Source: an uncultured Bacteroidales bacterium (GTDB lineage Bacteria > Bacteroidota > Bacteroidia > Bacteroidales > UBA4417). Taken from it: a stretch of 50,549 bases of DNA. The notes beneath the pieces were generated by a model. That model made no database searches. It worked only from the letters and a program-made list of their open reading frames with translations, and was not told the DNA's origin. The stretch covers positions 1 to 50,549 of the forward strand of contig CAIPFN010000124.1 of the NCBI GenBank assembly GCA_903864265.1. Direction: 5' to 3'. Within the stretch, counting starts at the first letter, position 1. Each line of letters opens with the position of its first letter. The position numbers and the translations under genes are program-made. Positions 19,073-29,105 of the stretch are shown here, piece by piece.

Positions 19073-20629
19073 ATGAATAGAATTGACGAGCTTGGGAAAC
19101 TGCAGCAAGAAAAGGAATTTGATATAATTATAATTGGCGGTGGCGCTACAGGGCTTGGATGTGCTGTTGATGCGGCTTCCAGGGGCTATAAAACCCTGCT
19201 GCTTGAAAAGTATGATTTTTCGAAAGGGACCTCCAGCCGGTCCACAAAATTGGTGCACGGAGGGGTGCGCTACCTGGCCCAGGGAAATGTACACCTGGTA
19301 AGAGAAGCCTTATTGGAGCGCGGAAGGCTCTTACGCAATGCCCCTCATGTTTGCCATTCCTTATCCTTTGTGGTTCCGGCTTATAAATGGTGGCAGAAAT
19401 GGTATTACGGGTTTGGGTTATGGATGTATGAATTCCTTTCGGGTAAACTAAGCCTGGGAAAAACCCGCCTGCTGTCGAAACGTAAGGCATTGGAAGACCT
19501 TCCTGACTTATCCCCGGACCATCTCACAGGAGGGGTATTCTATTATGATGGACAATTTGACGATAGCCGGCTGGCCATAAATCTCGCCCAAACTGCTGTT
19601 GAACAGGGTGCCGTAGTCCTTAACTATATTGGTGTAACCGGATTTATTAAAGAAGGGGATGTCATTTCAGGGGTCAGAGCGAAAGATGAACTGAATGGAA
19701 TGGAGTTTACAATCAAAGCAAAAGTAGTTGTCAACGCGACAGGTGTTTTTGCAGATGCCTTACTGCAACTGGCCGAAGGGCATTCCGAACAGACTATTTC
19801 ACCATCACAGGGAATCCACCTGGTAGTTGAAAAGCATTTTTTCGGTGGGAGTGCCGGCATGATGATCCCCAAAACGGATGATGGCCGGGTACTGTTTGCC
19901 ATTCCCTGGCACGATAAACTGGTAATAGGCACAACAGATACAGCGGTTCAAAATATTACAGCTGAGCCCAAACCCCTGCAAGAAGAGGTGGATTTCATCA
20001 TCCGGCATTTTAACCGTTACACGGCCTCTGAAATTGATTACTCCGACGTTAAAAGCGTATTTGTAGGTTTACGGCCGCTGGCAAAGCAGGGTGCCGGAAC
20101 GAAGACCTCGGTCATGCCCAGGGATCATGTTATAAAAGTGCTGCCGTCGGGACTGGTTCATATCACAGGGGGAAAATGGACCACCTATCGTAATATGGCC
20201 GAAAAAACCATTGATAAAGCAATACAAACTGCCGGATCAGCCTATATACCCTGTAAAACAAAAGACTTGAAAATTCATGGTTGGATGGAAAATGGAACCA
20301 ACGGCCCTCTCGCGGTTTATGGTGCGGATGCTGAATTCATAAAACAAATGATCAGGGAAGACGGCTCTTTAGCTGAAAAAATTCATCCATCCTATCCCTA
20401 TACCAAAGCGGAAGTAAAATGGTGTATTGTAAACGAGATGGCCATCACCCCCGAAGATATACTGGCGCGCCGGCTGCGATTGCTCTTTCTCGATGCACAG
20501 GCAGCCATGGATGCTGCACCTGTGGTAGCCCGTATGTTATCCAGCCTGACTTTTCAAAGTGCCGAATGGGAGCATGAACAGATCATGGCTTTCAACGAAC
20601 TGGCAAAAGCTTATTTAATTCACTTCTGA
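19073..20629 (+). CDS. glpD: Glycerol-3-phosphate dehydrogenase (FAD)
   Basis: FDIIIIGGGATGLGCAVDAASRGYKTLLLEKYDFSKGTSSRSTKLVHGGVRYL; ATG at 19073, 13 nt after glpK stop (the ORF track uses an overlapping TTG at 19052). Confidence 0.95.
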   Translation: MNRIDELGKLQQEKEFDIIIIGGGATGLGCAVDAASRGYKTLLLEKYDFSKGTSSRSTKLVHGGVRYLAQGNVHLVREALLERGRLLRNAPHVCHSLSFVVPAYKWWQKWYYGFGLWMYEFLSGKLSLGKTRLLSKRKALEDLPDLSPDHLTGGVFYYDGQFDDSRLAINLAQTAVEQGAVVLNYIGVTGFIKEGDVISGVRAKDELNGMEFTIKAKVVVNATGVFADALLQLAEGHSEQTISPSQGIHLVVEKHFFGGSAGMMIPKTDDGRVLFAIPWHDKLVIGTTDTAVQNITAEPKPLQEEVDFIIRHFNRYTASEIDYSDVKSVFVGLRPLAKQGAGTKTSVMPRDHVIKVLPSGLVHITGGKWTTYRNMAEKTIDKAIQTAGSAYIPCKTKDLKIHGWMENGTNGPLAVYGADAEFIKQMIREDGSLAEKIHPSYPYTKAEVKWCIVNEMAITPEDILARRLRLLFLDAQAAMDAAPVVARMLSSLTFQSAEWEHEQIMAFNELAKAYLIHF

Positions 20630-20799
20630 GAGTAAACACTTCTCTTACTGCATGGCCTCTTTGAGCCTGTAACCGGATCCGGGCATGGTATAAGCCAGGA
20701 AGGCGACATACCCGCCGGGTATACTATTCATGGCAGGGTGCAGGTTTGATTTGCGTTGGAACTAAGGTGATCCCGTGTTTTACAACCGAAAAGCAGTGA

Positions 20800-23064
20800 T
20801 TATTTCACTACCACTTCGTCAAGAAACACCCATGAAAGTCCGCCGGCCGAGGGATGCCATGAGGGCAGCCTTTGGGTGCCGGTAATATAGTAACGTATGT
20901 ACCTGCGGTTTTTAAACTCGCCGGTAAAAACGTAAGTCCTTGTTACTTCTTCCTTTTGCTGGGAACCTGCAACTTCCATACTGCCGGCAGCATCCCAGGT
21001 AATACCGTCGGCCGAAACCATGCAGCTTACCCGTGCCGGATGCAGTATCCAGCTTTTAGGATCCCACAACGAGCCCAGGCTGATGGAATGAAACGTCCGG
21101 CTTTCGCCCAAATCGAGAGTGAATTGAAAATCCATCCCTTCCCAGCCCAGCCAGTGAACCTTATAGTCGTTAGCCCCCTGCACACCGTTGGTTATTACGG
21201 CCATGTCGCCACCACTGTATTTCGGATTGGGTGCGGGCGATGCAACAGCTTTTTTGCGGAATGCCAGGTTATCCTCAACCTGAACGTCGATAAACCGGAG
21301 GGTTGAGGCGTAATAGCTGTCAACAGTTAATCCCGATTCATTCAGGTATTTAACTTCATTGTTTTTGGCAGTGAGGTTGAAATCCTCGAGTATAGCTTTC
21401 ATTTCCGGCTTCAGTACAAATTTTCCTCCTGTTTCGGTGTACCAGCCCCTGGTACCGAACATATCGTTTTTCCCGATTTCCATAACGGCAAATTCCAGAG
21501 GCAGCCGGCTAATTTTTACTCGCTGAACAACCTCAGGCCGGCTGGCCACGGCAGTTTCAGCCTGGTCGAACAATGTATTGTATAAAAGAATGTTTTCAGC
21601 CGACAAAAATGATTTTTCATGATGCACAGGCGAACCGTAAATATCGAGCCATTCGCCTGATTTAATAAGTTCCGATTCAAGTCTGTCGATATACCGGCGG
21701 ATAAAAGGGGCGGCCTCCGCATAATAACCTTCCAGGAATACAGTCTTCACCGAATCGATGTTCACGTCCGGATTCCAGAGCAGGCGGGCCAGCATATATG
21801 CCTTGAGCTCCGCCATTTCGTTGCCTTTCATGGTATTGGTCTGCTGGAAATGCTGGTATGCCCCCATGCGGGTCAGGAACTGAATATTGGGTTGCAGTAT
21901 GTGCAGGTTGGGGAAGGGCGACACAGAGTTGGCAAAGTCGACGGTGTAATCCCAGAGGTAGATGTTGCGGGTTAGTTTTCCCCAGTCGGAAATATCTCTG
22001 ACAAATGAGCGGCTGCCCGAATCACTTTCAATGCTTTTGCTCCGGTTCAGTTCTATGGTGCAAAGCATTATCTGTACATTGTCAGCCGGTTTGGTTTTCA
22101 TGGGTGCCGAACGCGAAAACTGGTAGGCGAGGGTCGAAATGGTTTTATCCGGGAAATGAGCTGCCACCTGGTTTACAAAACGGATCAGCGGCCCCGAGGG
22201 CGCACCTTCTTCGGCAATTACAGCCTTGCATTTCTCACACTGGCAATAGGAGAAATTGTCGTTCTGGCTCACCGACCAGATCGTCTTTTCCGGCTGCAGG
22301 GCCATTTCGGCTACCAGTTTATCAATGACCAGTTTCAGCACTTCAGGATTCGACATGCATAACTGATCAATGATACGTTTGCCGTTCATAAAGGCAAAAT
22401 ACTCGGGATGCGGACCAAAATAGGTCGCCCATGGAATCAGCCTGTTGAAAGTATGCACATAATAACCATCGGCAAACACTTCGTTGATGTTGTCGAGCCT
22501 CATCCATTCCTTGTAAGCGGCATACTGGTTAAATTGCCCGTGTACAATCCGGAGTGAGTTCCTTGGCTTATCGGAATAGTTCAGGGCGGGTAACACTATG
22601 TTTTTAGTCTGTGGAACATATTCTGCCTCAGGAGCATAAATGCGGCATCCAAATTTTTTTTCAAGCAGATCGATAACACCATACAAGGTTCCTTTGTGGC
22701 TGCCGCCTACGATGAACAGCTTTTTATTTTCGGTGAAGCTGTGGAATTCATCCGCTTCCAAAGCTGATTTCAGCCTTGCTGATTCAGCCAGGGCAATCCT
22801 GTTGGTAAAACCTATGGAAATTTCAGTTTTGATGGGTCTGGCCTGGTCGGTCGCTATGGGGAGTTTTAAACCGGATTTCTTTACCACATATTGCTGCAGC
22901 AATTCCGCCGCCTTTTGTTCTATAGTGGTGGCCTTCGCAGAAACAACTATCACATAGTCCGACTTTCCGTTCACGGTGATTTTTAGCTGTTTCCTTTTTG
23001 CCGATACCGGGTTCAACAGGAAACAAACTGCCATCAGTACTATTATCAGGCGGACGCTTTTCAT
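20800..23064 (-). CDS. DUF4838 / GH163-like protein (putative endo-beta-N-acetylglucosaminidase) with C-terminal discoidin-like domain
   Basis: N-terminal alpha-glucuronidase-type beta/alpha region (TIEQKAAELLQQYVVKKSGLKLPI, GTLYGVIDLLEKKFGCRIYAPEAEYVP), WSVSQNDNFSYCQCEKCKAVIAEEGAPSGPLIRFVNQVA; C-terminal DFQFTLDLGESRTFHSISLG. Start at the signal-peptide Met (23064). Confidence 0.8.
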   Translation of the reverse strand: MKSVRLIIVLMAVCFLLNPVSAKRKQLKITVNGKSDYVIVVSAKATTIEQKAAELLQQYVVKKSGLKLPIATDQARPIKTEISIGFTNRIALAESARLKSALEADEFHSFTENKKLFIVGGSHKGTLYGVIDLLEKKFGCRIYAPEAEYVPQTKNIVLPALNYSDKPRNSLRIVHGQFNQYAAYKEWMRLDNINEVFADGYYVHTFNRLIPWATYFGPHPEYFAFMNGKRIIDQLCMSNPEVLKLVIDKLVAEMALQPEKTIWSVSQNDNFSYCQCEKCKAVIAEEGAPSGPLIRFVNQVAAHFPDKTISTLAYQFSRSAPMKTKPADNVQIMLCTIELNRSKSIESDSGSRSFVRDISDWGKLTRNIYLWDYTVDFANSVSPFPNLHILQPNIQFLTRMGAYQHFQQTNTMKGNEMAELKAYMLARLLWNPDVNIDSVKTVFLEGYYAEAAPFIRRYIDRLESELIKSGEWLDIYGSPVHHEKSFLSAENILLYNTLFDQAETAVASRPEVVQRVKISRLPLEFAVMEIGKNDMFGTRGWYTETGGKFVLKPEMKAILEDFNLTAKNNEVKYLNESGLTVDSYYASTLRFIDVQVEDNLAFRKKAVASPAPNPKYSGGDMAVITNGVQGANDYKVHWLGWEGMDFQFTLDLGESRTFHSISLGSLWDPKSWILHPARVSCMVSADGITWDAAGSMEVAGSQQKEEVTRTYVFTGEFKNRRYIRYYITGTQRLPSWHPSAGGLSWVFLDEVVVK

Positions 23065-23150
23065 AACATTGTTATTAGAAGTAGACTTTTTACCAAAAAG
23101 TGTAACGGGGGGCATCTTAAAAGCAAATCAAGGAAGAGAATCGGGTAATT

Positions 23151-25466
23151 CTATTCCACTACCAGTTCGTCCGCAAAAATCCAGCATGGCTGACCTTTAT
23201 ATTCATGCCATTCGGGGAGTTTTCCCGGGCTGATGGCCCTGACCTTGATGTACCGCACCAACGTTTCAGGAAATTGACTTCCGGCAGCTTTAACTTCTCT
23301 CTTGCTGTCGCGACCCGCCTCGAATAAAGTGGGCTCCAGTTCTTTCCATAGCTTTCCATCCACCGAAATCATAAAAATGACTTCCGAGGGGAAAAGCACC
23401 CAGTCGGCAGGATTCTGCACAAAGTTCAGCTTCACCGAACTTATTTTTGTTGGCTGCAGCAAATCGACCATAATCGACATATCGGTGCCTTCATAGCCCT
23501 GCCAGCCTGATTTATAGGAAGCCGTGCCGCTTAATCCATCGGTCATGGTCTGGTCGCCGGTGCCGGGATATTTGAATGAATAAGGCTTGAGGATGGTAAC
23601 CGGTTTGCCGGAGGCTTTATTTACCGATATATCGCGCTGGGTTATACTTCCGGCCATCAGCCCGTTTTTGAAAAGGGCGGCTTTTGTTACAGTTGATTTT
23701 GGCACTTCGAAAGGTGAAGTATAAAGAGCAGACGTTGCGCCGGGGTCGCTGCCGTCGAGGGTATACCTGATCTCCGTTCCTTTGGTTTCGCTGCTTAAAA
23801 CCACCAGGTTGCGGTTCTGGTCACGCTGCGTGGTAAGGTCGACCGTAAAGGAACCTTTGCTGTACTTCACACTCATCATGTCCAGCCGGGGAAACTGGTT
23901 ATCCATGCGGTTGAGAAAGTCGTCCCAGTTGCGCCGGTCCTGCTGCGACCATGCCACCTCTGCCAGGGCGATTGCCCTCGGGAACGCCTTCAGCTCAACG
24001 GCTTCCGGCGTTTTTACGTATTCGGTCCATACATTCCCCTGAACACCAATGATATGTTTTGCCTGTTCGGGCGTAAGTACAGGAGGCACAGGGTTGTAGG
24101 AATAAACTGTTTTGAGGGTCACTTTGCCTCCATTGGCATCGGGTTCGCTTGCAGGATCGCCCTGGAAGTAATCGAAATAGCAATAATCAACGGGCGTCAT
24201 AATGGCATCGTGTCCCTGCAGGGCAGCATCAATACCTGCCTGTACGCTGCGCCAGGCCATAACGGTTGCTTCGGGAGCCAGGCCGCCTTCGAGTATTTCG
24301 TCCCAGCCTATAAGCCGTCGGTTTTTTGACAACAGGAATTTTTCTATCCGCTTAATAAAGTAACTTTGGAGTTCAGCCTCATCTTTCAGTCCTTCGGTCC
24401 TGATCCTTGCCTGGCATTTCGGACACTTTTCCCATCTCGGTTTCGGAGCTTCGTCGCCGCCTATATGAATATAGGCCGATGGGAAAATAGCCATGATTTC
24501 GGTGAGTACATCCTGTAAGAACAGGAAAACGGAATCGTTGCCTGCACAGTAAATATCGTCGGCAACGCCCCATTTGGTCCGTACTTCGAAAGGTCCGCCG
24601 GTACACGAAAGCCATGGATAGGCCGTTAAGGCCGCAACCGAATGCCCCGGCATTTCAATTTCAGGAATTACAGTGATATATTTTGAGGCCGCATAGGCAA
24701 CCACTTCGCGTGCCTCAGCCTGGGTGTAAAACCCGGAATAGGGAATACTGTCAATTTCACTGGTTTTTCCTACCTGCGTTCCTTTCCTGATGGATCCTAC
24801 CTGGGTAAGCCCGGGATATTTTTTAATTTCAATCCTCCATCCCTGGTCTTCGGTTAAATGCCAGTGGAAGGTGTTTATTTTATACATGGCCATCAGGTCG
24901 ATGTATTTTTTAATGAACTCCACGGGAAACATATGCCTGCCTACATCCAGGTGCAGGCCCCTGTACCCGAAACGGGGCATGTCTTTTATACTTACTACCG
25001 GCAGGGAGTATAAGGCCTGCCCCGATTGCTGAGCAGGGTTTGTCAGGGGAAATAGCTGCAGCAAACTCTGAAATCCGTAAAAGGCTCCGTTGGCAGCCAT
25101 GGAACGGATAAAAACAGAGCTTTTCGTAACATCCAGCGTATAACCTTCGTTTCCCAACTCAGGAGCCGCAGATTCAAAGGTAAAGACTATGGCATTATTA
25201 ACTTTCATGCCTCGTTTGTACACCTCAACGGGAGGCGGAACAACTCCGGTAAAGTTAATCCTGCGGAGCATCAAAAGCGCTATTTCACGCAACTCCTTAT
25301 TGTCAGCATCTACCAGTACACGGGTATTTTTCTGAATGATGAACAGCCCTTTACCCTCGATTACCTGCATAGGTACCGGAACAATATTCACTGAACCCGC
25401 AAACAGTTTTGTATAAACTACGAACATGCTAAGGATGAATAAAATCAGTTTGCCTTGAAATTTCAT
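23151..25466 (-). CDS. GH20 beta-N-acetylhexosaminidase with CHB_HEX_C_1-like and discoidin-like C-terminus
   Basis: PRFGYRGLHLDVGRHMFPVEFIKKYIDLMAMYKINTFHWHLTEDQGWRIEIKKYP; AYIHIGGDEAPK catalytic DE; IRYTLDGSDPGATSALYTSPF; start trimmed to MKFQGKLILFILSMF. Confidence 0.95.
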   Translation of the reverse strand: MKFQGKLILFILSMFVVYTKLFAGSVNIVPVPMQVIEGKGLFIIQKNTRVLVDADNKELREIALLMLRRINFTGVVPPPVEVYKRGMKVNNAIVFTFESAAPELGNEGYTLDVTKSSVFIRSMAANGAFYGFQSLLQLFPLTNPAQQSGQALYSLPVVSIKDMPRFGYRGLHLDVGRHMFPVEFIKKYIDLMAMYKINTFHWHLTEDQGWRIEIKKYPGLTQVGSIRKGTQVGKTSEIDSIPYSGFYTQAEAREVVAYAASKYITVIPEIEMPGHSVAALTAYPWLSCTGGPFEVRTKWGVADDIYCAGNDSVFLFLQDVLTEIMAIFPSAYIHIGGDEAPKPRWEKCPKCQARIRTEGLKDEAELQSYFIKRIEKFLLSKNRRLIGWDEILEGGLAPEATVMAWRSVQAGIDAALQGHDAIMTPVDYCYFDYFQGDPASEPDANGGKVTLKTVYSYNPVPPVLTPEQAKHIIGVQGNVWTEYVKTPEAVELKAFPRAIALAEVAWSQQDRRNWDDFLNRMDNQFPRLDMMSVKYSKGSFTVDLTTQRDQNRNLVVLSSETKGTEIRYTLDGSDPGATSALYTSPFEVPKSTVTKAALFKNGLMAGSITQRDISVNKASGKPVTILKPYSFKYPGTGDQTMTDGLSGTASYKSGWQGYEGTDMSIMVDLLQPTKISSVKLNFVQNPADWVLFPSEVIFMISVDGKLWKELEPTLFEAGRDSKREVKAAGSQFPETLVRYIKVRAISPGKLPEWHEYKGQPCWIFADELVVE

Positions 25467-25606
25467 AAAATAGGTTTTGTGCTTATTAGCTGGATGGGAT
25501 GAAATGAGTTGCAACTCAGTAATCGTACAATTCGAATCACAGTAGACTGAAGTGTCGGAATCTGGCTGCAACTTCGGTTTGCAGGGTATACGGCCTGGAC
25601 GGGTTT

Positions 25607-26719
25607 CTAGTCCCTGTATTTCTCGACCGACTGCTTAACGATGGCCTGCATCTTTTCGGCTTCTCTTTCCATGGCTTCTATCAGCCGGAACTGAACCTTA
25701 GCCCTGTCGAGATTGTGTTCAGGATAGGAAGTGCGGAAATACGGGTCGCCATCAATAAAATCGGTGAGGAACCTGAGCCCGATAATGAAAGTCATAAACC
25801 TGGCCGAGAAAGCCAGGTTGTCAATTTCAACCTCAGTAAGGGTATGAAGAGTGCTTTTGATAAAACCGGCCGTGTAAGCCTCATAAATAGGCAGGTTAAT
25901 GTCCACCTTCGAAAGGTCTTTCTCATCTTCGAGTGCCGTATTGGCGCCTGTGCGTATGGCATCGCCAAAATCGAACAGTATACTGCCCGGCATTACCGTG
26001 TCGAGGTCGACAATGCACATGGCATGTTCGCCGGCGTCGAATAATATATTGTTGAACTTGGTGTCGTTATGCGTGATGCGTTTCGGCAGGCTGCCCGCTT
26101 TTATCAGGGCCGGAATGTTGAGCATCTGCCCGGTCCTCCTCCTGATAAATTCAATCTCGTCCGGTATAACTTTAACCCGGTCAACATGGTCAGCTTTCAG
26201 TGATTTTTCGAAAGTATCAAGGCGCTTTTCCATATTGTGGAAATCGGGTATGATTTCCATCAGCCTGTCGGCCGGCAGATCAGCCAGCAGCGACATAAAG
26301 ATTCCGAAGGCTTTCCCACCTTCATAGGCAATATTGGTATTTTCAACAAAGTCGTACCCGTGCATATGGTCAATATACCTATACAGCCGCCAATACTGCC
26401 CCTGTTCATCGAGGTAATATTTCCGGCCATCGGTACAGGGAATGATTTCCAGCACTTTAAAATCCAGTTCCGGGTTTTCGGCCAGTTTTTCAGCCAGGTG
26501 ACCCGTAACAGTGCCTATATTGTTCATCAGTCCATTTACGTCCTTGAAAATATAGTTGTTGATCCACTGCAGGAAATAGCCCGGATGATCAGCTGATGTG
26601 GTTTTGATCAGGTAAGAATCATTGATATGCCCGGTGTTATTTTTTTCGGAATCCAGAAATTCCCCTTCAATGCTGAAATGTGAAATAATTTCTTTGATAT
26701 TGCGTTCCATTTTATTCAT
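25607..26719 (-). CDS. APH-fold sugar kinase, NahK-like (anomeric N-acetylhexosamine kinase candidate)
   Basis: HNDTKFNNILFDAGEHAMCIVDLDTVMPGSILFDFGDAIRTGAN; start overlaps the stop of the upstream nucleotidyltransferase. Confidence 0.85.
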   Translation of the reverse strand: MNKMERNIKEIISHFSIEGEFLDSEKNNTGHINDSYLIKTTSADHPGYFLQWINNYIFKDVNGLMNNIGTVTGHLAEKLAENPELDFKVLEIIPCTDGRKYYLDEQGQYWRLYRYIDHMHGYDFVENTNIAYEGGKAFGIFMSLLADLPADRLMEIIPDFHNMEKRLDTFEKSLKADHVDRVKVIPDEIEFIRRRTGQMLNIPALIKAGSLPKRITHNDTKFNNILFDAGEHAMCIVDLDTVMPGSILFDFGDAIRTGANTALEDEKDLSKVDINLPIYEAYTAGFIKSTLHTLTEVEIDNLAFSARFMTFIIGLRFLTDFIDGDPYFRTSYPEHNLDRAKVQFRLIEAMEREAEKMQAIVKQSVEKYRD

Positions 26720-27623
26720 TCCAGAGTTGAGCAGGATATATCCCTGCTTTTATAAGTTGAGCTAGTTTTTCGATTACCAGAGGCTTGTCCTCTTTGTAGG
26801 TAACTCCAAACCATTTTGCATCGCTTCGGAGCACTTTTACGCTGGCTTCGGAACGGTTAATCAGGTTGTCGATGGCCGAAGGGATATAGAATTCAGCCTT
26901 CAGCGAATCGCTGTTTGCTTTTACAAATTCAGTGAACAGCAGTTCCGTCTGTTTAAAATATTCGGGGGTAAATCCCCAGAAGTTCATCGAAACCAGGGTT
27001 TCCGGTTCCAGGAAGGCAACAGTGCCGTCGGCATCCTGGTAGGCTATACCTCCGTTCACATACTGTATGTTGGTGCGTTCGGTAACCGACACCAGGAATC
27101 CGTTCTCGTCGGCCATGCAAACCCCTCGCGAAACAGTGCCATGGTCCGACATGGTGTTGCCAACCTGGTATCCAACCAGTGAATACTGGGTTTGCTGGCT
27201 TTCGGTTAACGAACCCAGGTAATCCGCCATGGTTTTAAATGCACCTGCACCGTAAAAGTCGTCCCCGTTAATCACGGCAAAAGGCTCGAGGATAATGTCG
27301 CTGGCCATGAGTATGGCGTGAGCCGTTCCCCAGGGTTTGGTGCGTTCGGCTGAGATGGCTAAACCTGCCGGTACCCGGTCAATTTCCTGGAAGACATACT
27401 CTACCGGGATATGAGGTTGAAGCTTGCTGATGAAAATATCCTTGAAATCCTGTTCGAAGCTCTTGCGGATAATAAAAACTACCTTCCCGAACCCGGCCCT
27501 GATAGCGTCGTAAATGGAGTAATCAATAATGGTTTCGCCCGAGGGGCCTACAGGGTCAATCTGTTTCAGGCTGCCATAACGGCTGCCCATGCCGGCTGCC
27601 AATACAAGTAATGTTGGTTTCAT
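26712..27623 (-). CDS. Sugar-1-phosphate nucleotidyltransferase
   Basis: LVLAAGMGSRYGSLKQIDPVGPSGETIIDYSIYDAIRAGFGKVVFI; VINGDDFYGAGAF. Confidence 0.9.
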   Translation of the reverse strand: MKPTLLVLAAGMGSRYGSLKQIDPVGPSGETIIDYSIYDAIRAGFGKVVFIIRKSFEQDFKDIFISKLQPHIPVEYVFQEIDRVPAGLAISAERTKPWGTAHAILMASDIILEPFAVINGDDFYGAGAFKTMADYLGSLTESQQTQYSLVGYQVGNTMSDHGTVSRGVCMADENGFLVSVTERTNIQYVNGGIAYQDADGTVAFLEPETLVSMNFWGFTPEYFKQTELLFTEFVKANSDSLKAEFYIPSAIDNLINRSEASVKVLRSDAKWFGVTYKEDKPLVIEKLAQLIKAGIYPAQLWNE

Positions 27624-27627
27624 ATTT

Positions 27628-28986
27628 TTACAGAATTTCTTTGCTTGATTTCATTTTGTGTCCGATGGTAGCGTAATAAATGATAAAGAGATAGATGGGT
27701 ACCATGATCCATAAGGATTGTTGAAATCCTATCGATTGGCCGAGTTTGGCATAGGTAGGTGGTATAATTGCCCCCCCCGCAATACCCATGATAAGCAATG
27801 CCGAACCTATCTTGGTATATTTTCCCAGGTTGTTGAGTGCCAGCGGCCAGATGGCCGGCCACATCAGAGCGTTGGCCCACCCCAGTAAGGTAACAAAAAA
27901 TACCGCATTTGGAAGCATGGGTATTTCGAAACCCGGGAGGTTGTTCAGCCATCCGAACAAGGTGGAAAAAAGCTGAGTATCGCTCGTTGATGAATTGGCA
28001 GCACCCAGTGCAAACAAGGCTCCCAGAAAAGCCGAAATCACCAGGGCTTTCGACTGGCTGATCACTTTGGGAATCAGAATAATACCCAGGATATATCCGA
28101 ATACCATAAAGGCCATGGTGAAGGCGGTCAGTTTCGGGGCATAGGCCAGGTGCAGCGACCTTCCGAACTGGGTAAGACTGTCACCTGCCATAACTTCAAC
28201 TCCTACATAAACAAACAAAGTAATGATACCCAGCAGCAGGTGACGGATTTTAAGCGCATCCGGTATCTGTTTCACAAATCCCTTCAGTGTTTCATGATCG
28301 TCTGCTTCTATGTCAATTTCATCAGGCAGGGATGAGAACTTAACCAGTACGGCAAAAAGTGCCAGCAGGAGGGCCATGGCCAGGTAAGGCCCTACAATTC
28401 TCGAAGCCAGGCCGTTAAGCAGAACTTCTTTCTGATCGAAGGTGAGCTGTGCCAGGTTGCTTTCGCTGAATTTTTCCATCCCGTGCAGGATTAAGGCCGT
28501 GAGAACCAGGGGACTGAAAACACCGGCCATCTTATTGCATATGCCCATGATGGCCATGCGCTTGGCCGCACTTTCGCGGGGACCGATAATGGTAATAAAT
28601 GGATTGGTAGCCGTTTGAAGCAGGGCTAAGCCGGTTCCCAACACGAATAAGCCGGCCAGGAAAACGCCGAACTGACGGGAATAGGCGGCAGGAATAAAAA
28701 TTAAGGCCCCCAGTGCCATGATCAGCAAACCGACAAAAACCCCGTTTTTATAGCCTATCTTTTTTAGTACAAAAGAGGAAGGTAAAGCCATCACAAAATA
28801 GGCGATGTAAAACGCAAGTGTCACCAGGCTGGCCTGGAAAGGCGTAAGCTCACATGCAGTTTGTAAAAACGGCATGAGCGAGCCGTTAAGCCAGGTTACG
28901 AAACCGAAAATAAAAAACAACGCCCCGATGATGGAAAGCGACATGATGTAATTTTTACGGTCTACAGCCGTTGTTGTTGTGTTCAT
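27628..28986 (-). CDS. FucP/GluP-like sugar MFS transporter (candidate N-acetylglucosamine permease)
   Basis: 12-TM-type hydrophobic protein; FVTWLNGSLMPFLQTACELTPFQASLVTLAFYIAYFVMALPSSFVLKKIGYKNG. Confidence 0.9.
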   Translation of the reverse strand: MNTTTTAVDRKNYIMSLSIIGALFFIFGFVTWLNGSLMPFLQTACELTPFQASLVTLAFYIAYFVMALPSSFVLKKIGYKNGVFVGLLIMALGALIFIPAAYSRQFGVFLAGLFVLGTGLALLQTATNPFITIIGPRESAAKRMAIMGICNKMAGVFSPLVLTALILHGMEKFSESNLAQLTFDQKEVLLNGLASRIVGPYLAMALLLALFAVLVKFSSLPDEIDIEADDHETLKGFVKQIPDALKIRHLLLGIITLFVYVGVEVMAGDSLTQFGRSLHLAYAPKLTAFTMAFMVFGYILGIILIPKVISQSKALVISAFLGALFALGAANSSTSDTQLFSTLFGWLNNLPGFEIPMLPNAVFFVTLLGWANALMWPAIWPLALNNLGKYTKIGSALLIMGIAGGAIIPPTYAKLGQSIGFQQSLWIMVPIYLFIIYYATIGHKMKSSKEIL

Positions 28987-29105
28987 AGTCTGTTTTGTTT
29001 TTTGTGTTTAATTTCTTGAATTTCAATGCTATATGGTTGGAAATGCTTTAAAACGGACGTTCCTGTCTATCAGGGCTAAGTGTGCTTCATCTTCAACTGC
29101 TTAAT

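Noticed and set aside
25505-25518. 14-bp perfect palindrome tgagttgcaactca upstream of GH20
   Set aside because: A few perfect 14-bp palindromes are expected by chance in 50 kb; no supporting context, so not promoted to a regulatory call.
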